A stretch of 64,000 nt of DNA from Rhizobium lentis (lineage in GTDB: Bacteria; Pseudomonadota; Alphaproteobacteria; Rhizobiales; Rhizobiaceae): positions 1-64,000 of the forward strand of contig NZ_JACHBD010000004.1 in NCBI RefSeq assembly GCF_014200175.1, in the 5' to 3' direction. Positions 26,018-35,411 of the stretch are shown here, piece after piece. The notes under the pieces are model-generated. The model worked only from the letters and a program-made list of their open reading frames with translations, searched no databases and had not been told where the DNA came from. The position numbers and the translations under genes are program-made. The stretch's first letter is position 1, and each line of letters opens with the position of its first letter.

Positions 26018-27148
26018 TTACACCGGGTCGAGATCACCCCTTGCCCATTCCTCCATCGTTTCCGCCATAAAATCGGCGAAGCGGCCTTCGGCGATCGCCT
26101 TGCGAATGCCCTGCATCAGTTCCTGATAGTAGGCGAGATTGTGCCAGGAGAGCAGCATGCCGCCGAGGGCTTCGTTGGCGCGGACGAGATGGTGGAGATA
26201 GGCACGCGAATAATCGCGTGAAGCCGGGCAGTTCGACTGTTCGTCGAGCGGGCGCATATCGTCGGCATGGCGGGCATTGCGGATATTGACCTTGCCGCGG
26301 CGGGTGAAAGCCAGACCATGGCGGCCGGAGCGGGTCGGCATGACGCAGTCGAACATGTCGATGCCGCGGGCGACCGATTTGAGGATATCGTCGGGCGTGC
26401 CGACGCCCATAAGGTAACGCGGCTTTTCTACAGGAAGCACGGGCAGCGTCGTTTCCAGCATCCGCAGCATGACGTCCTGCGGTTCGCCGACGGCGAGGCC
26501 GCCGACCGCATAGCCCTTGAGGTCGAGCTGGCTCAGCGCCTCGGCCGAGCGGATGCGCAGCGCCGGGATATCGCCGCCCTGGACGATACCGAACATCGCC
26601 TTGCCCGGCTGCTCGCCAAAGGCGACCCGGCAGCGTTCAGCCCAGCGCAGCGACATTTCCATGGCGCGCTCGATCTCCTTCGGCTCGGCCGGCAGCGCCA
26701 CGCATTCGTCGAGCTGCATCTGGATGTCGGAGCCGAGCAATCCCTGGATTTCGATGGAGCGCTCCGGCGACATATGGTGCAGGCTGCCGTCGACATGCGA
26801 CTTGAAGGTGACGCCCTGTTCGTCGAGCTTGCGCAGGCCGGAGAGCGACATGACCTGGAAGCCGCCGGAATCCGTTAGGATCGGATGTTCCCAGCGAATG
26901 AGCTTGTGCAGGCCGCCGAGGCGGGCGACGCGCTCGGCCGTCGGGCGCAGCATCAGGTGATAGGTATTGCCGAGGATGATGTCGGCGCCGGTCTCGCGCA
27001 CCTGATCGAGATACATGGCCTTGACGGTGCCGACCGTGCCCACCGGCATGAAGGCCGGCGTGCGGATTTCGCCGCGCGGCATGGAGATTTCGCCGAGGCG
27101 GGCGCCAGCATCGGTCTTCTTCAAGGTGAATTGGAAGTTCTCGGTCAT
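26018..27148 (-). CDS. tgt: Queuine/preQ1 tRNA-ribosyltransferase
   Basis: A 376-residue enzyme exchanging guanine-34 for preQ1 in tRNAs with GUN anticodons. Family motifs are clear: [23 protein letters not shown] (catalytic Asp region), FGIVQGG and [14 protein letters not shown]. The usual zinc site CxCx2Cx25H is altered: Ser305, Cys307, Ser310, His336, so two of three cysteines are serine. It overlaps queA by four bases (ATGA), forming the last step-pair of the queuosine unit. The substitution may be normal in this lineage; I cannot check. Activity is otherwise expected. Confidence 0.93.
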   Translation of the reverse strand: MTENFQFTLKKTDAGARLGEISMPRGEIRTPAFMPVGTVGTVKAMYLDQVRETGADIILGNTYHLMLRPTAERVARLGGLHKLIRWEHPILTDSGGFQVMSLSGLRKLDEQGVTFKSHVDGSLHHMSPERSIEIQGLLGSDIQMQLDECVALPAEPKEIERAMEMSLRWAERCRVAFGEQPGKAMFGIVQGGDIPALRIRSAEALSQLDLKGYAVGGLAVGEPQDVMLRMLETTLPVLPVEKPRYLMGVGTPDDILKSVARGIDMFDCVMPTRSGRHGLAFTRRGKVNIRNARHADDMRPLDEQSNCPASRDYSRAYLHHLVRANEALGGMLLSWHNLAYYQELMQGIRKAIAEGRFADFMAETMEEWARGDLDPV

Positions 27149-28230
27149 TTGTCTTTCCGGAAGAGAAGGCTCGCGTCGCCGTAGGAGTAGAAGCGGTAGC
27201 CTGTCGAAATGGCGTGTTCATACGCGGCGTGCATGGTTTCGAAGCCGGAAAAGGCCGCGACCAGCATGAACAGCGTCGAGCGAGGCAGGTGAAAATTGGT
27301 CATCAGCATGTCGACCGCCTTGAAGCGGTAGCCCGGCGTGATGAAGATACCGGTGGCACCGGCCCAGGGCTTGATCTCTCCGCCTTCTTCAGCCGCACTT
27401 TCGATGAGCCGCAGCGAGGTCGTGCCGACGCAGACGATACGCCCGCCTCTTGCCTTGACGGCATTCAGCCGGGCGGCGATTTCGGCGCTGACATAGCCGC
27501 TTTCGAGATGCATCTTGTGATCGTCGGTATCGTCGGCCTTGACGGGCAGGAAAGTGCCGGCACCGACATGCAGGGTGACGAAATGGCGTTCGATGCCGGC
27601 CTTGTCGAGCGCTTCGAACAGATCAGGCGTGAAATGCAGGCCGGCGGTGGGGGCGGCGACGGCGCCTTCCTCGCGGGCATAGATCGTCTGGTAGTCGGCG
27701 CGGTCGCGCTCGTCCTCCGGGCGCTTGGCGGCGATATAGGGTGGCAGCGGAATATGGCCGACGGCGGCGATCGCCTCGTCGAGCGCCGGGCCGGACAGAT
27801 CGAAGGCGAGCGTCACTTCGCCCGCTTCCCCCTTTTCCTCCACCGTCGCATCGAGCGAGCCGATCATGCAGCTTTCGCCGGAATGGCCAAAGGTGATGCG
27901 GTCGCCCTCCTTGATGCGTTTGCCGGGCTTGGCAAAGGCTTTCCAGCGGCTGGGGCCGATGCGCATATGCAGCGTTGCCGAAACCTGCTGGCCGCCGGCG
28001 CCGTCGCGATGGCGGATGCCCTCGAGCTGGGCGGGAATGACCTTGGTATCGTTGAAGACCAGCGCGTCACCGGCCCGCAGGAACGACGGCAGATCGTAAA
28101 CGTGATGATCCGAGAGCGCGCTTTCCGCATTGGGATCAACGAGCAGCAGGCGCGCGCTGTCGCGCGGCTCGGCAGGCCGCAACGCAATGCGTTCATCCGG
28201 CAGGTCGAAATCGAAAAGTTCTACGCGCAT
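27145..28230 (-). CDS. queA: S-adenosylmethionine:tRNA ribosyltransferase-isomerase
   Basis: A 361-residue enzyme that moves the ribosyl part of SAM to preQ1-modified tRNA, giving epoxyqueuosine. Recognisable blocks are [47 protein letters not shown] and [17 protein letters not shown] 28230 is preferred to an in-frame TTG at 28248. It overlaps tgt by four bases. A long hairpin (28252-28288) begins 22 bases before the start codon, so queA-tgt may be separated from, or attenuated relative to, the cyclophilin genes upstream. Confidence 0.95.
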   Translation of the reverse strand: MRVELFDFDLPDERIALRPAEPRDSARLLLVDPNAESALSDHHVYDLPSFLRAGDALVFNDTKVIPAQLEGIRHRDGAGGQQVSATLHMRIGPSRWKAFAKPGKRIKEGDRITFGHSGESCMIGSLDATVEEKGEAGEVTLAFDLSGPALDEAIAAVGHIPLPPYIAAKRPEDERDRADYQTIYAREEGAVAAPTAGLHFTPDLFEALDKAGIERHFVTLHVGAGTFLPVKADDTDDHKMHLESGYVSAEIAARLNAVKARGGRIVCVGTTSLRLIESAAEEGGEIKPWAGATGIFITPGYRFKAVDMLMTNFHLPRSTLFMLVAAFSGFETMHAAYEHAISTGYRFYSYGDASLLFRKDK

Positions 28231-28251
28231 CGAGGTACTTTCAGGCAAAGC

Positions 28252-28288
28252 GAAACCCGCCCCGCGCTTTCGCGCAAGGGCGGGTTTC
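28252..28288 (-). terminator. Strong hairpin between ppiB and queA
   Basis: GAAACCCGCCC (28252-28262) pairs perfectly with GGGCGGGTTTC (28278-28288), and the inner part GCGC-TTTC-GCGC extends the stem. On the minus strand the stem ends in GGGTTTC followed by GCTTTGCC, a poor U-run. It may be an attenuator or partial terminator rather than a full stop. Confidence 0.5.
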
Positions 28289-28302
28289 AGCAGAAATCAC
28301 AA

Positions 28303-28812
28303 TCAGACGTCGGCGGCAACCCGCATCGAGACGATCGAGTCCGGATCGGAAACCGGCTCGCCGCGCTTGATCTTGTCGACATTGTCCATGCCTTCGATCA
28401 CCTGGCCCCAGACGGAATACTGCTTGTTCAGCCACGGCGCGTCGGTGAAGCAGATGAAGAACTGCGAGTTGGCCGAGTTCGGGTTCTGAGAACGGGCCAT
28501 TGAGCAGGTGCCGCGAACATGCGAGGTCGCGGAGAATTCAGCCTTCAGGTCCGGCTTGGAGGAGCCGCCCATGCCGGCCCGGCCGGGATTGAAAGTTTCA
28601 GAACCCTTCTTGCCATATTCGACATCGCCCGTCTGGGCCATGAAATTCTCAATGACGCGGTGGAAAACGACACCGTCATATGCCTTCTCGCGGGCGAGTT
28701 CCTTGATGCGGGCGACGTGCTCCGGGGCGACCTGCGGCAGCAGCTGAATGACAACCTTGCCCTTGGTGGTTTCCAGAATGACGGTGTTTTCGGGATCCTT
28801 GATCTCGGCCAT
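28303..28812 (-). CDS. ppiB: Cytoplasmic cyclophilin-type peptidyl-prolyl isomerase
   Basis: A 169-residue cyclophilin without a signal peptide. The active-site pattern is intact: VVFHRVIENFMAQTGD (catalytic Arg in FHRV), then MARSQNPNSANSQFFI and the DAPWLNKQYSVWGQVIEGM segment containing the drug-binding Trp region. It lies 28 bases downstream of a second, exported cyclophilin gene, and the two share long identical stretches, so they are probably an old tandem duplication with different destinations. It is predicted to help fold cytosolic proteins. Confidence 0.92.
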   Translation of the reverse strand: MAEIKDPENTVILETTKGKVVIQLLPQVAPEHVARIKELAREKAYDGVVFHRVIENFMAQTGDVEYGKKGSETFNPGRAGMGGSSKPDLKAEFSATSHVRGTCSMARSQNPNSANSQFFICFTDAPWLNKQYSVWGQVIEGMDNVDKIKRGEPVSDPDSIVSMRVAADV

Positions 28813-28840
28813 TGCCTTCTCCTCTTGTTTGTCTCGTAAC

Positions 28841-29413
28841 TTACTTCTTGCCCAGCGTGACCTTGATCATCCGGTCGGGATTTTTGACTTCGCCGTTCTG
28901 GCCTTCGCCGCGCTTGATCTTGTCGACATTCTCCATGCCGGAAACGACCTTGCCGACGACGGTATACTGGCCGTTCAGGAAAGAACCGTCGGCGAACATG
29001 ATGAAGAACTGCGAATTGGCGGAATTCGGATCCTGCGAGCGGGCCATGCCGACCGTGCCGCGCACAAACGGGGTCTTGGAGAACTCAGCCGGAATATCGG
29101 GCAGATCGGAGGAGCCGGTGCCGGCAAGGCTGGCATCAAAACCCTTTTCCATGTTGCCGTATTTGACGTCGCCAGTCTGGGCCATGAAGCCCTCGATGAC
29201 GCGGTGGAAGGCGACGTTGTCATATTCGCCCTTCTTGGCCAGCGCCTCGATCTGGGCAACGTGCTTCGGTGCGACATCAGGCATCAACTGGATGACGACA
29301 GGGCCGTTCTTCAGCTGGATGGTGAGATAGTGATCGGCCGTCTGGGCGAAGGCATCCCCCGCGAAGGAGGCCAGATACAGCACGCCGGCAAATGCGAGAT
29401 AAAAGAGTTTCAT
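28841..29413 (-). CDS. ppiA: Exported cyclophilin-type peptidyl-prolyl isomerase
   Basis: A 190-residue cyclophilin with an N-terminal signal peptide (LFYLAFAGVLYLASFAGDAFA, cut before QTAD in segments), hence periplasmic. The core has VAFHRVIEGFMAQTGD and MARSQDPNSANSQFFIMF. A loop around YGNMEKGFDASLAG differs from the cytosolic copy downstream. The gene follows coaD by 58 bases and precedes ppiB by 28, in a conserved rhizobial order. It probably assists periplasmic and outer-membrane protein folding. Confidence 0.92.
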   Translation of the reverse strand: MKLFYLAFAGVLYLASFAGDAFAQTADHYLTIQLKNGPVVIQLMPDVAPKHVAQIEALAKKGEYDNVAFHRVIEGFMAQTGDVKYGNMEKGFDASLAGTGSSDLPDIPAEFSKTPFVRGTVGMARSQDPNSANSQFFIMFADGSFLNGQYTVVGKVVSGMENVDKIKRGEGQNGEVKNPDRMIKVTLGKK

Positions 29414-29471
29414 ATGGGCTCCGTTGCGGCGGGTTCCGCCTGGTCTTTGCGCTTGCGAGACTTCTTACTTG

Positions 29472-29966
29472 CTAGTTCGGGCGCTTGGATGTGAGGGCTT
29501 GCAGGACGGCGGCCGGCACGAAAGCGCTGACATCGCCGCCCATGGCGGCGATCTGGCGGACCAATGTGGCGGTAATGGGCCGCGAAGCCGTGCCCGCCGG
29601 CAAAAAGATGGTCTGGATGTCGGGCGCCATCGCCCTGTTCATGCCGGCCATCTGCATTTCGTAATCGAGGTCGGTTCCGTCGCGAAGGCCGCGGATCAAA
29701 AGCGTTGCGCCATGGGCACGGGCGGCATCGACGACCAGATTGTCGAAGGCGACGACGGTGATGTCGCCGGTCTTGCCGGGCAGCGCTTGCGCCAGGGAAA
29801 GGCGGATCAGCTCGGCTCTTTCGTCGAACGAAAAGAGCGGTGCCTTGCCAGGATGGATGCCAATCGCGACGATCACCTTTTCGGCGACGTTCAGGGCCTG
29901 GACCAGAACATCCACATGTCCGTTGGTGATCGGGTCGAAGGACCCAGGATAAAAAGCTGTCGTCAT
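29472..29966 (-). CDS. coaD: Phosphopantetheine adenylyltransferase
   Basis: A 164-residue enzyme for the fourth step of coenzyme A synthesis (ATP + 4'-phosphopantetheine to dephospho-CoA). The nucleotidyltransferase HxGH-type motif lies in [16 protein letters not shown], and the substrate-binding block is [20 protein letters not shown]. Length is normal for the family. It heads the minus-strand set coaD-ppiA-ppiB-queA-tgt and is divergent from the small-protein genes at 30042-30806. Confidence 0.96.
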   Translation of the reverse strand: MTTAFYPGSFDPITNGHVDVLVQALNVAEKVIVAIGIHPGKAPLFSFDERAELIRLSLAQALPGKTGDITVVAFDNLVVDAARAHGATLLIRGLRDGTDLDYEMQMAGMNRAMAPDIQTIFLPAGTASRPITATLVRQIAAMGGDVSAFVPAAVLQALTSKRPN

Positions 29967-30041
29967 CTGGCTCGACCGTTGGTTTGACGCCTTTTGTCAT
30001 GGATGCTGCCTTGCCGCAAGTGATTTGCCCCGCCATTTCCC

Positions 30042-30347
30042 ATGGCTGAACGGCGAATGAACATGCCATTCAAGGCTGTTTCAGACAGAAGGTGCTTAAC
30101 TCGGATCATCAAGGCAGCCGATGCCATTCCGGCATCCGGCGTTCCCCGAAAGACCATATCCATGCTGATCGTGCTCGTTGCGCTTGCCGTCCTTTTCTCT
30201 CTCGCCGCTGAAATGGCCTATGGCTTTTTCGCCGATCGCTACGAGGTGAGCTGGGTGCGGCCGGAGCTTGCCGAACATGCCGCGATCGTGCGCGCCCAAG
30301 GCCGGCTGCGCGAACAAAACCGAGTCTCGAATCTGAACGCCAGATGA
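30042..30347 (+). CDS. Small single-pass membrane protein (hypothetical)
   Basis: A frame of up to 101 residues with one strong hydrophobic segment (SMLIVLVALAVLFSLAAEMAYG) followed by a soluble tail (EVSWVRPELAEHAAIVRAQG). Starts at 30042, 30057, 30063 and 30162 are all possible, none with a strong ribosome-binding site; the last gives a 61-residue protein beginning right at the membrane segment. No family is recognised. It is the first of three small membrane-protein genes in a row between coaD and gyrA. Confidence 0.5.
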   Translation: MAERRMNMPFKAVSDRRCLTRIIKAADAIPASGVPRKTISMLIVLVALAVLFSLAAEMAYGFFADRYEVSWVRPELAEHAAIVRAQGRLREQNRVSNLNAR

Positions 30348-30478
30348 ACGAGACATTCAAGGAGGCTTCAGATCGTCATTGGTAAACACCCCCTCAACAT
30401 CCGGCGGAACCATTTTCAAACGGATGCGTTCACTCAACCGACCCATAGATGCGATTATCGCGGCAGGAAGGACTAAAG

Positions 30479-30634
30479 ATGCCCGGCAAGATTACGATGA
30501 TTAACGTGCTCTGGATGGTAATGGTCACGGGCATGCTCACCGCAACTGTCGCTCTCTATGATCAGAAGGTCGATACGTCCAAGGTTTATGGTCCCTATGC
30601 TTCGGCCCGCACGGCCGTACTGGGCCAGTACTGA
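30479..30634 (+). CDS. Very small membrane protein (51 aa)
   Basis: The frame begins MPGKITMINVLWMVMVTGML and ends with a short polar tail (VYGPYASARTAVLGQY). AAGGA lies seven bases before ATG 30479. It has one N-terminal hydrophobic segment that could be a membrane anchor or uncleaved signal. It lies 37 bases before the 44-aa gene on the same strand. No function is known to me; the pairing with two other small hydrophobic proteins suggests a real unit. Confidence 0.55.
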   Translation: MPGKITMINVLWMVMVTGMLTATVALYDQKVDTSKVYGPYASARTAVLGQY

Positions 30635-30671
30635 GGGGCGAGGACGCAACTCCCCAGTGAAAGGAATGCCT

Positions 30672-30806
30672 ATGTTCACGATCTTGACCGCACTCACCGC
30701 CCTCATCAGCGTGATGTTCATCGTGTCTGTGGCCTCGACGATTTCAGCGCTCCGGCGCGAAGACGCAGAGGTGAAAGCGCTGAACGAAAAACATAGCGCA
30801 TTCTGA
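30672..30806 (+). CDS. Very small membrane protein (44 aa)
   Basis: The frame reads MFTILTALTALISVMFIVSV at its start and ends in a charged tail (RREDAEVKALNEKHSAF). AAGGA lies seven bases before ATG 30672, and a strong intrinsic terminator follows at 30864-30892, which supports a transcript ending here. One membrane helix is predicted. The function is unknown. Such proteins often bind and tune larger membrane complexes, but no partner is evident. Confidence 0.6.
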   Translation: MFTILTALTALISVMFIVSVASTISALRREDAEVKALNEKHSAF

Positions 30807-30863
30807 CATTCCTCCCTTCCCCACCCAAGAGCGGCACCCTTCAGCCGCCTCGGGTCCTTTAAA

Positions 30864-30892
30864 GCCGGATGCACCCAGCGTCCGGCTTTTTT
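30864..30892 (+). terminator. Intrinsic terminator of the small-protein genes
   Basis: GCCGGATGC (30864-30872) pairs with GCGTCCGGC (30878-30886), nine pairs with one G-T, loop ACCCA, then TTTTTT at 30887-30892. A textbook plus-strand terminator. Confidence 0.88.
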
Positions 30893-30923
30893 CTTGGGGA
30901 TAAGCCAGGCTAACGCCAAAAGA

Positions 30924-30948
30924 AAAGGGCGGCCCGAAGCCGCCCTTT
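30924..30948 (-). terminator. Intrinsic terminator of gyrA
   Basis: AAAGGGCGGC (30924-30933) and GCCGCCCTTT (30939-30948) form a ten-pair stem with a short loop. On the minus strand it is followed by TTTTCTTTT, eight bases or so after the gyrA stop. Confidence 0.85.
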
Positions 30949-30955
30949 CACTTGA

Positions 30956-33763
30956 TCATTCCTCGGCAGGCCTCGCCGGATCGCCATCGGCGGACGGCGC
31001 CTCGCCGGCGGCCGCGGAGCCTTCGGCGACGTCGGCAGCCTCCTCCGTGTCGTCCTCTTCCGGCTCGCTGATGCGCTCGACCGAAACGACCTTCTCGTCC
31101 TTGGCCGTCGAGAAGATGGTGACGCCCTTGGTGGCGCGGCTGGCGATGCGGATGCCGCCGACCGGCACGCGGATGAGCTGGCCGCCATCCGAAACCAGCA
31201 TGATCTGATCGCCATCATCGACCGGGAAAGCGGCGACCAATTCGCCGATTTCGCCGGTTTTCGACGTGTCGGTAGCGCGGATACCCTTGCCGCCGCGGCC
31301 GGAGATGCGGAAGTCATAAGACGACGAGCGCTTGCCGAAGCCCTTCTCGGAGACGGTGAGCACGAATTGCTCGCGTGCCTTCAGCTCTTCATAACGCTCA
31401 TCGGAGAGCTGTCCCTCTTCGGTGACCTCCTCGCCGACGAGAGCGATATCTTCTTCATCGACGCCCGTCGCGCGGCGTTCGGCGGCAGAGCGCTTCAGAT
31501 AGGCGGCGCGCTCCCACGGCTCGGCATCGACATGGCCGACAATCGTCATCGATATGATGCGATCGCCCTCGCCGAGATTGATGCCGCGCACGCCGATCGA
31601 GTTGCGGCCGGCGAAGACGCGAACGTCGTCGACGGAGAAGCGGATGCACTGGCCGAGCGCGGTCGTCAGAAGAACGTCGTCATGTTCCGTGCAAGTCTCG
31701 ACGGAGAGGATTTCATCACCCTCCTCCTCGAGCTTCATGGCGATCTTGCCGTTGCGGTTCACCTGGACGAAGTCCGACAGCTTATTGCGGCGAACCGTGC
31801 CGCGCGTCGTCGAGAACATGACGTCGAGATTGTCCCAGCTCGCCTCGTCCTCGGGCAAGGGCAGGATGGTGGTGATGCGCTCGCCGGGTGCGAGCGGCAG
31901 CATGTTGATCAGCGCCTTGCCGCGCGAGGTCGGCGTGCCGATCGGCAGGCGCCAGACCTTCTCCTTGTAGACGATGCCGCGCGACGAGAAGAACAGAACC
32001 GGCGTATGGGTATTGACCACGAATAGCCGGCTAACGAAATCCTCGTCGCGGGTAGTCATGCCGGAGCGGCCCTTGCCGCCACGGCGCTGAGCGCGGTAGG
32101 TGGTCAGCGGTACGCGCTTGATATAACCGAGATGCGAGACGGTAACGACCATGTCCTCGCGGGCGATGAGATCCTCATCGTCCATTTCGAGGCCGCCATC
32201 GACGATCTCGGTGCGTCTCGGTGTGCCGAACTCGTCGCGCACGGCGGTGAGTTCATCCTTGACGATGGTCTGGATGCGGACACGCGAGGACAGAATATCG
32301 AGATAATCCCGGATTTCCTCGCCGATCTTGTTGAGTTCGTCGCCAATTTCGTCACGGCCAAGGGCCGTGAGGCGGGCGAGACGCAGTTCGAGAATGGCGC
32401 GGGCCTGCTCTTCCGACAGGTTGTACGTCATGTCCTCGTTGATGCGATGGCGTGGATCGTCGATGAGACGGATCAGGCTTTCGACATCTTCCGCCGGCCA
32501 GCGGCGGGTCATCAGTTCTTCGCGGGCCGACTGCGGATCGGGTGCCTGACGAATAACGCGAATGACTTCATCGATATTAGCGACCGCAATGGCGAGACCG
32601 ACCAACACATGGGCACGCTCGCGAGCCTTGCGCAGCAGAAATTTCGTTCTCCGGCTAACGACTTCTTCGCGGAAGGAGACGAAGGCGCGCAGCATGTCGA
32701 GCAACGTCAGTTGCTCCGGCTTGCCGCCGTTCAGCGCCACCATGTTGCAGCCGAAGGAGGTCTGCAGCGGCGTGTAACGATAGAGCTGGTTGAGGATGAC
32801 CTCGGCATTGGCGTCGCGCTTCAGCTCGATGACGACGCGATAGCCCTGGCGGTCGGATTCGTCGCGCAGGTCGGAGATGCCCTCGATGCGCTTTTCGCGC
32901 ACCAATTCGGCCATCTTCTCGATCATCGTCGCCTTGTTCACCTGATAGGGAATCTCAGTGATGATGATCTGTTCGCGGTCGCCGCGCATCGGCTCGATCG
33001 CCGCGACGCCGCGCATGATGACCGAGCCGCGGCCGGTCTCGTAGGCCGAGCGGATGCCGGCGCGACCGAGGATCTTTGCACCCGTCGGAAAATCCGGGCC
33101 GGGAATGATCTGCATCAGTTCCGGCAGTTCGATCGCCGGATCGTTTATCAGCGCGATACAGCCGTCGATCACTTCCGACAGGTTATGCGGCGGAATGTTG
33201 GTCGCCATGCCGACGGCGATGCCGCCGGCGCCGTTGACGAGCAGGTTCGGGAACTTGGCGGGAACCACCACCGGCTCGGAGAGCGTGCCGTCATAGTTGT
33301 CGCGGAAATCGACGGTTTCCTTGTCGAGATCGTCGAGCAGCGAATGGGCGGCCTTCTCCAGGCGGCATTCGGTGTAACGTTCGGCCGCCGGCGGATCGCC
33401 GTCGACGGAGCCGAAATTGCCCTGACCGTCGATCAGCGGCAGCCGCAGCGACCAAGGCTGCGCCATGCGGGCGAGCGCATCATAGATCGCGGCATTGCCG
33501 TGCGGATGGTATTTACCCATCACATCACCGGTGACGCGGGCGCATTTGACGTATTTCTTGTTCCAGTCGATGCCGAGCTCGGACATGCCGTAGAGGATGC
33601 GCCGGTGCACGGGCTTCAGGCCGTCGCGCACGTCGGGCAGCGCGCGGCTGACGATGACGCTCATGGCGTAATCGAGGTACGACCGCTGCATTTCCTCCAT
33701 GATGGAGATGGGCTCGATGCCTGGCGGGAGCTTCCCGCCGCCGGGGGGTGTTTGCTCAGTCAA
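30956..33763 (-). CDS. gyrA: DNA gyrase subunit A
   Basis: A 935-residue type II topoisomerase subunit that breaks and rejoins DNA. The catalytic tyrosine is Tyr130 (AERYTECRL) and the GyrA box is QRRGGKG. The C-terminal beta-pinwheel repeats are present, and the tail is acidic with an Ala/Glu-rich end. The quinolone-binding region reads [17 protein letters not shown], so the position equal to E. coli Ser83 is Ala91 while Asp95 (equal to Asp87) is kept. Alanine here is known in Bartonella and is linked to low quinolone affinity. The gene is monocistronic, with its own terminator at 30924-30948. Confidence 0.98.
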   Translation of the reverse strand: MTEQTPPGGGKLPPGIEPISIMEEMQRSYLDYAMSVIVSRALPDVRDGLKPVHRRILYGMSELGIDWNKKYVKCARVTGDVMGKYHPHGNAAIYDALARMAQPWSLRLPLIDGQGNFGSVDGDPPAAERYTECRLEKAAHSLLDDLDKETVDFRDNYDGTLSEPVVVPAKFPNLLVNGAGGIAVGMATNIPPHNLSEVIDGCIALINDPAIELPELMQIIPGPDFPTGAKILGRAGIRSAYETGRGSVIMRGVAAIEPMRGDREQIIITEIPYQVNKATMIEKMAELVREKRIEGISDLRDESDRQGYRVVIELKRDANAEVILNQLYRYTPLQTSFGCNMVALNGGKPEQLTLLDMLRAFVSFREEVVSRRTKFLLRKARERAHVLVGLAIAVANIDEVIRVIRQAPDPQSAREELMTRRWPAEDVESLIRLIDDPRHRINEDMTYNLSEEQARAILELRLARLTALGRDEIGDELNKIGEEIRDYLDILSSRVRIQTIVKDELTAVRDEFGTPRRTEIVDGGLEMDDEDLIAREDMVVTVSHLGYIKRVPLTTYRAQRRGGKGRSGMTTRDEDFVSRLFVVNTHTPVLFFSSRGIVYKEKVWRLPIGTPTSRGKALINMLPLAPGERITTILPLPEDEASWDNLDVMFSTTRGTVRRNKLSDFVQVNRNGKIAMKLEEEGDEILSVETCTEHDDVLLTTALGQCIRFSVDDVRVFAGRNSIGVRGINLGEGDRIISMTIVGHVDAEPWERAAYLKRSAAERRATGVDEEDIALVGEEVTEEGQLSDERYEELKAREQFVLTVSEKGFGKRSSSYDFRISGRGGKGIRATDTSKTGEIGELVAAFPVDDGDQIMLVSDGGQLIRVPVGGIRIASRATKGVTIFSTAKDEKVVSVERISEPEEDDTEEAADVAEGSAAAGEAPSADGDPARPAEE

Positions 33764-33900
33764 AACAGATCACGATCTCTTCTAGAATCACTTGAAGATT
33801 TATAGCGGAAAGCCTGTTGCCGCGCCAATTTCCGAGTGCGTTTTGAACAGGCTTTTGCGGCCGAAAAAGGGTAAAACACGGGACTTGTGCAGCCAGGCCT

Positions 33901-33936
33901 GGCAAATCAGCCGCGGACCGCCGCGGTTTATTTGCC
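33901..33936. repeat. Near-perfect palindrome between gyrA and marC
   Basis: GGCAAATCAGCCGCGG (33901-33916) and CCGCGGTTTATTTGCC (33921-33936) are inverted copies with two mismatches in 16 and a four-base loop. It lies 137 bases before the gyrA start and 65 before marC. Neither side has a proper U-run. It could be an intergenic palindromic element, an operator, or a supercoiling-sensitive cruciform. Confidence 0.6.
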
Positions 33937-34000
33937 AAATCCAAAACCCCGCTTCACAATCGTCGAAAACCACGCACCCATATGGGCTTCCGGAGAGACG

Positions 34001-34648
34001 ATGGCAAGCGCCGACCAACTGATCAATGCCTTCACGACGCTTCTCGTTACCATCGATCCACCGGGGCTGGCACCACTCTTCCTGGGGCTGACGAGCGGCA
34101 TGAGCAGAGCCCAGCGCACGCAGGTGGCGCTACGCGGCTCGACCATCGCCTTCATCATCCTCGCCGTCTTCGCCCTGTTCGGCGCCGGCGTACTCGGCGT
34201 GCTCGGAATTTCGATCGGTGCCTTCCGCATCGCCGGCGGGCTGCTGCTCTTCTGGATCGCCTTCGAGATGGTCTTCGAGAAGCGACAGGACCGCAAGGAG
34301 AAGGCGACCGAGGTGGCGATCACCAAGGATCATATCGAAAATGTCGCCGTTTTTCCCCTCGCCCTGCCGCTAATCGCCGGCCCCGGTGCGATCTCAGCGA
34401 CGATCCTGCTTGCCGGGACGCTCGCGACCTCGATCGAAAAGGCGCAACTGATCGGCGTCATCGCCGCCAACCTGCTACTGACCTTCCTGATGCTGCTCGT
34501 CGCCGAACGGCTCGACCGTTTCCTCGGCGTCACCGGCCGGGCAATCCTGACGCGGCTCCTCGGCGTCATCCTCGCCGCGCTAGCGGCGCAATTCGTCGTC
34601 GACGGGGCGAAATCGGCACTCAATCTCATCAGCGCGACGCCGCACTGA
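34001..34648 (+). CDS. MarC family integral membrane protein
   Basis: A 215-residue membrane protein with about six helices, beginning MASADQLINAFTTLLVTIDPPGLAPLFLGLT, which matches the MarC/UPF0056 start with the conserved acidic-Pro-Pro turn. Later blocks are FRIAGGLLLFWIAFEM and FPLALPLIAGPGAIS, also characteristic. GGAGAGA precedes ATG 34001; the frame is open further upstream but without a ribosome-binding site and through a palindrome. Despite the name, MarC proteins are not shown to confer drug resistance; the function is unknown. It is divergent from gyrA. Confidence 0.88.
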   Translation: MASADQLINAFTTLLVTIDPPGLAPLFLGLTSGMSRAQRTQVALRGSTIAFIILAVFALFGAGVLGVLGISIGAFRIAGGLLLFWIAFEMVFEKRQDRKEKATEVAITKDHIENVAVFPLALPLIAGPGAISATILLAGTLATSIEKAQLIGVIAANLLLTFLMLLVAERLDRFLGVTGRAILTRLLGVILAALAAQFVVDGAKSALNLISATPH

Positions 34649-34753
34649 CAAAGGCGTCGGCGGAAGCAATCGTCGCGGGAAAACAGAGAGAGCATGATGC
34701 CGTTCAGGACATCATGCTCTCAGCTGCTCATATAAATCAGGAACTATGACCGA

Positions 34754-35266
34754 TCAGAACGGGATATCGTCGTCGAGATCGCGCGAGAAGTTGCCGCCGC
34801 CACCACCGCGGTTCGACGATGAGGACGATGCCGGGGCGCCGTAATCGTCGCCGTAATCATTGTTGCTGCTGCCGCGGCCGCCGCCGAAGCCGGAGCTGGC
34901 ACCGCCGCCATCGCCGCGTCCGTCGAGCATGGTCAGCGTCGAACCGAAGCCCTGCAGCACCACTTCCGTCGAATAGCGGTCCTGGCCCTGCTGGTCCTGC
35001 CATTTGCGGGTCTGCAGCTGGCCTTCGATATAGAGCTTGGCGCCCTTCTTCACATATTGCTCGACGACCTTGCAGAGGCCTTCGTTGAAGACGACGACGG
35101 TGTGCCATTCGGTCTTTTCGCGGCGTTCGCCGGAATTGCGGTCACGCCAGGTCTCCGAGGTCGCGATACGGAGATTGGCGATCGGCCGGCCATCCTGAGT
35201 CCGGCGGATTTCGGGATCTGCACCCACATTTCCAACCAGAATTACCTTGTTCACGCTACCAGCCAT
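34754..35266 (-). CDS. ssb: Single-stranded DNA-binding protein
   Basis: A 170-residue SSB. The OB-fold begins [20 protein letters not shown] and runs through [13 protein letters not shown] and [12 protein letters not shown] Gly/Ser/Asn-rich linker follows, and the tail ends DLDDDIPF, the acidic tip that recruits repair and replication proteins. ATG 35266 is the proper start; an upstream extension to 35320 is not needed. It is divergent from uvrA, with a LexA box between them, so both may rise in the SOS response. Confidence 0.96.
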   Translation of the reverse strand: MAGSVNKVILVGNVGADPEIRRTQDGRPIANLRIATSETWRDRNSGERREKTEWHTVVVFNEGLCKVVEQYVKKGAKLYIEGQLQTRKWQDQQGQDRYSTEVVLQGFGSTLTMLDGRGDGGGASSGFGGGRGSSNNDYGDDYGAPASSSSSNRGGGGGNFSRDLDDDIPF

Positions 35267-35411
35267 GCTTCTCACCCTGCCTGCCGCCCTGCCCGGCGGC
35301 GTTTCAATCGATCGGCGCACCTTAAACCATCACGGACCGCCGATGCGCATGGGCGGCATTTAATCCACATGTTTATCCATCAGAAAGCCGCATGCATTCA
35401 TCAGGAATTTT

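Noticed and set aside
28231..28302. preQ1 riboswitch upstream of queA
   Set aside because: The leader has a large simple hairpin, but I see no preQ1-I type short loop with A-rich tail.
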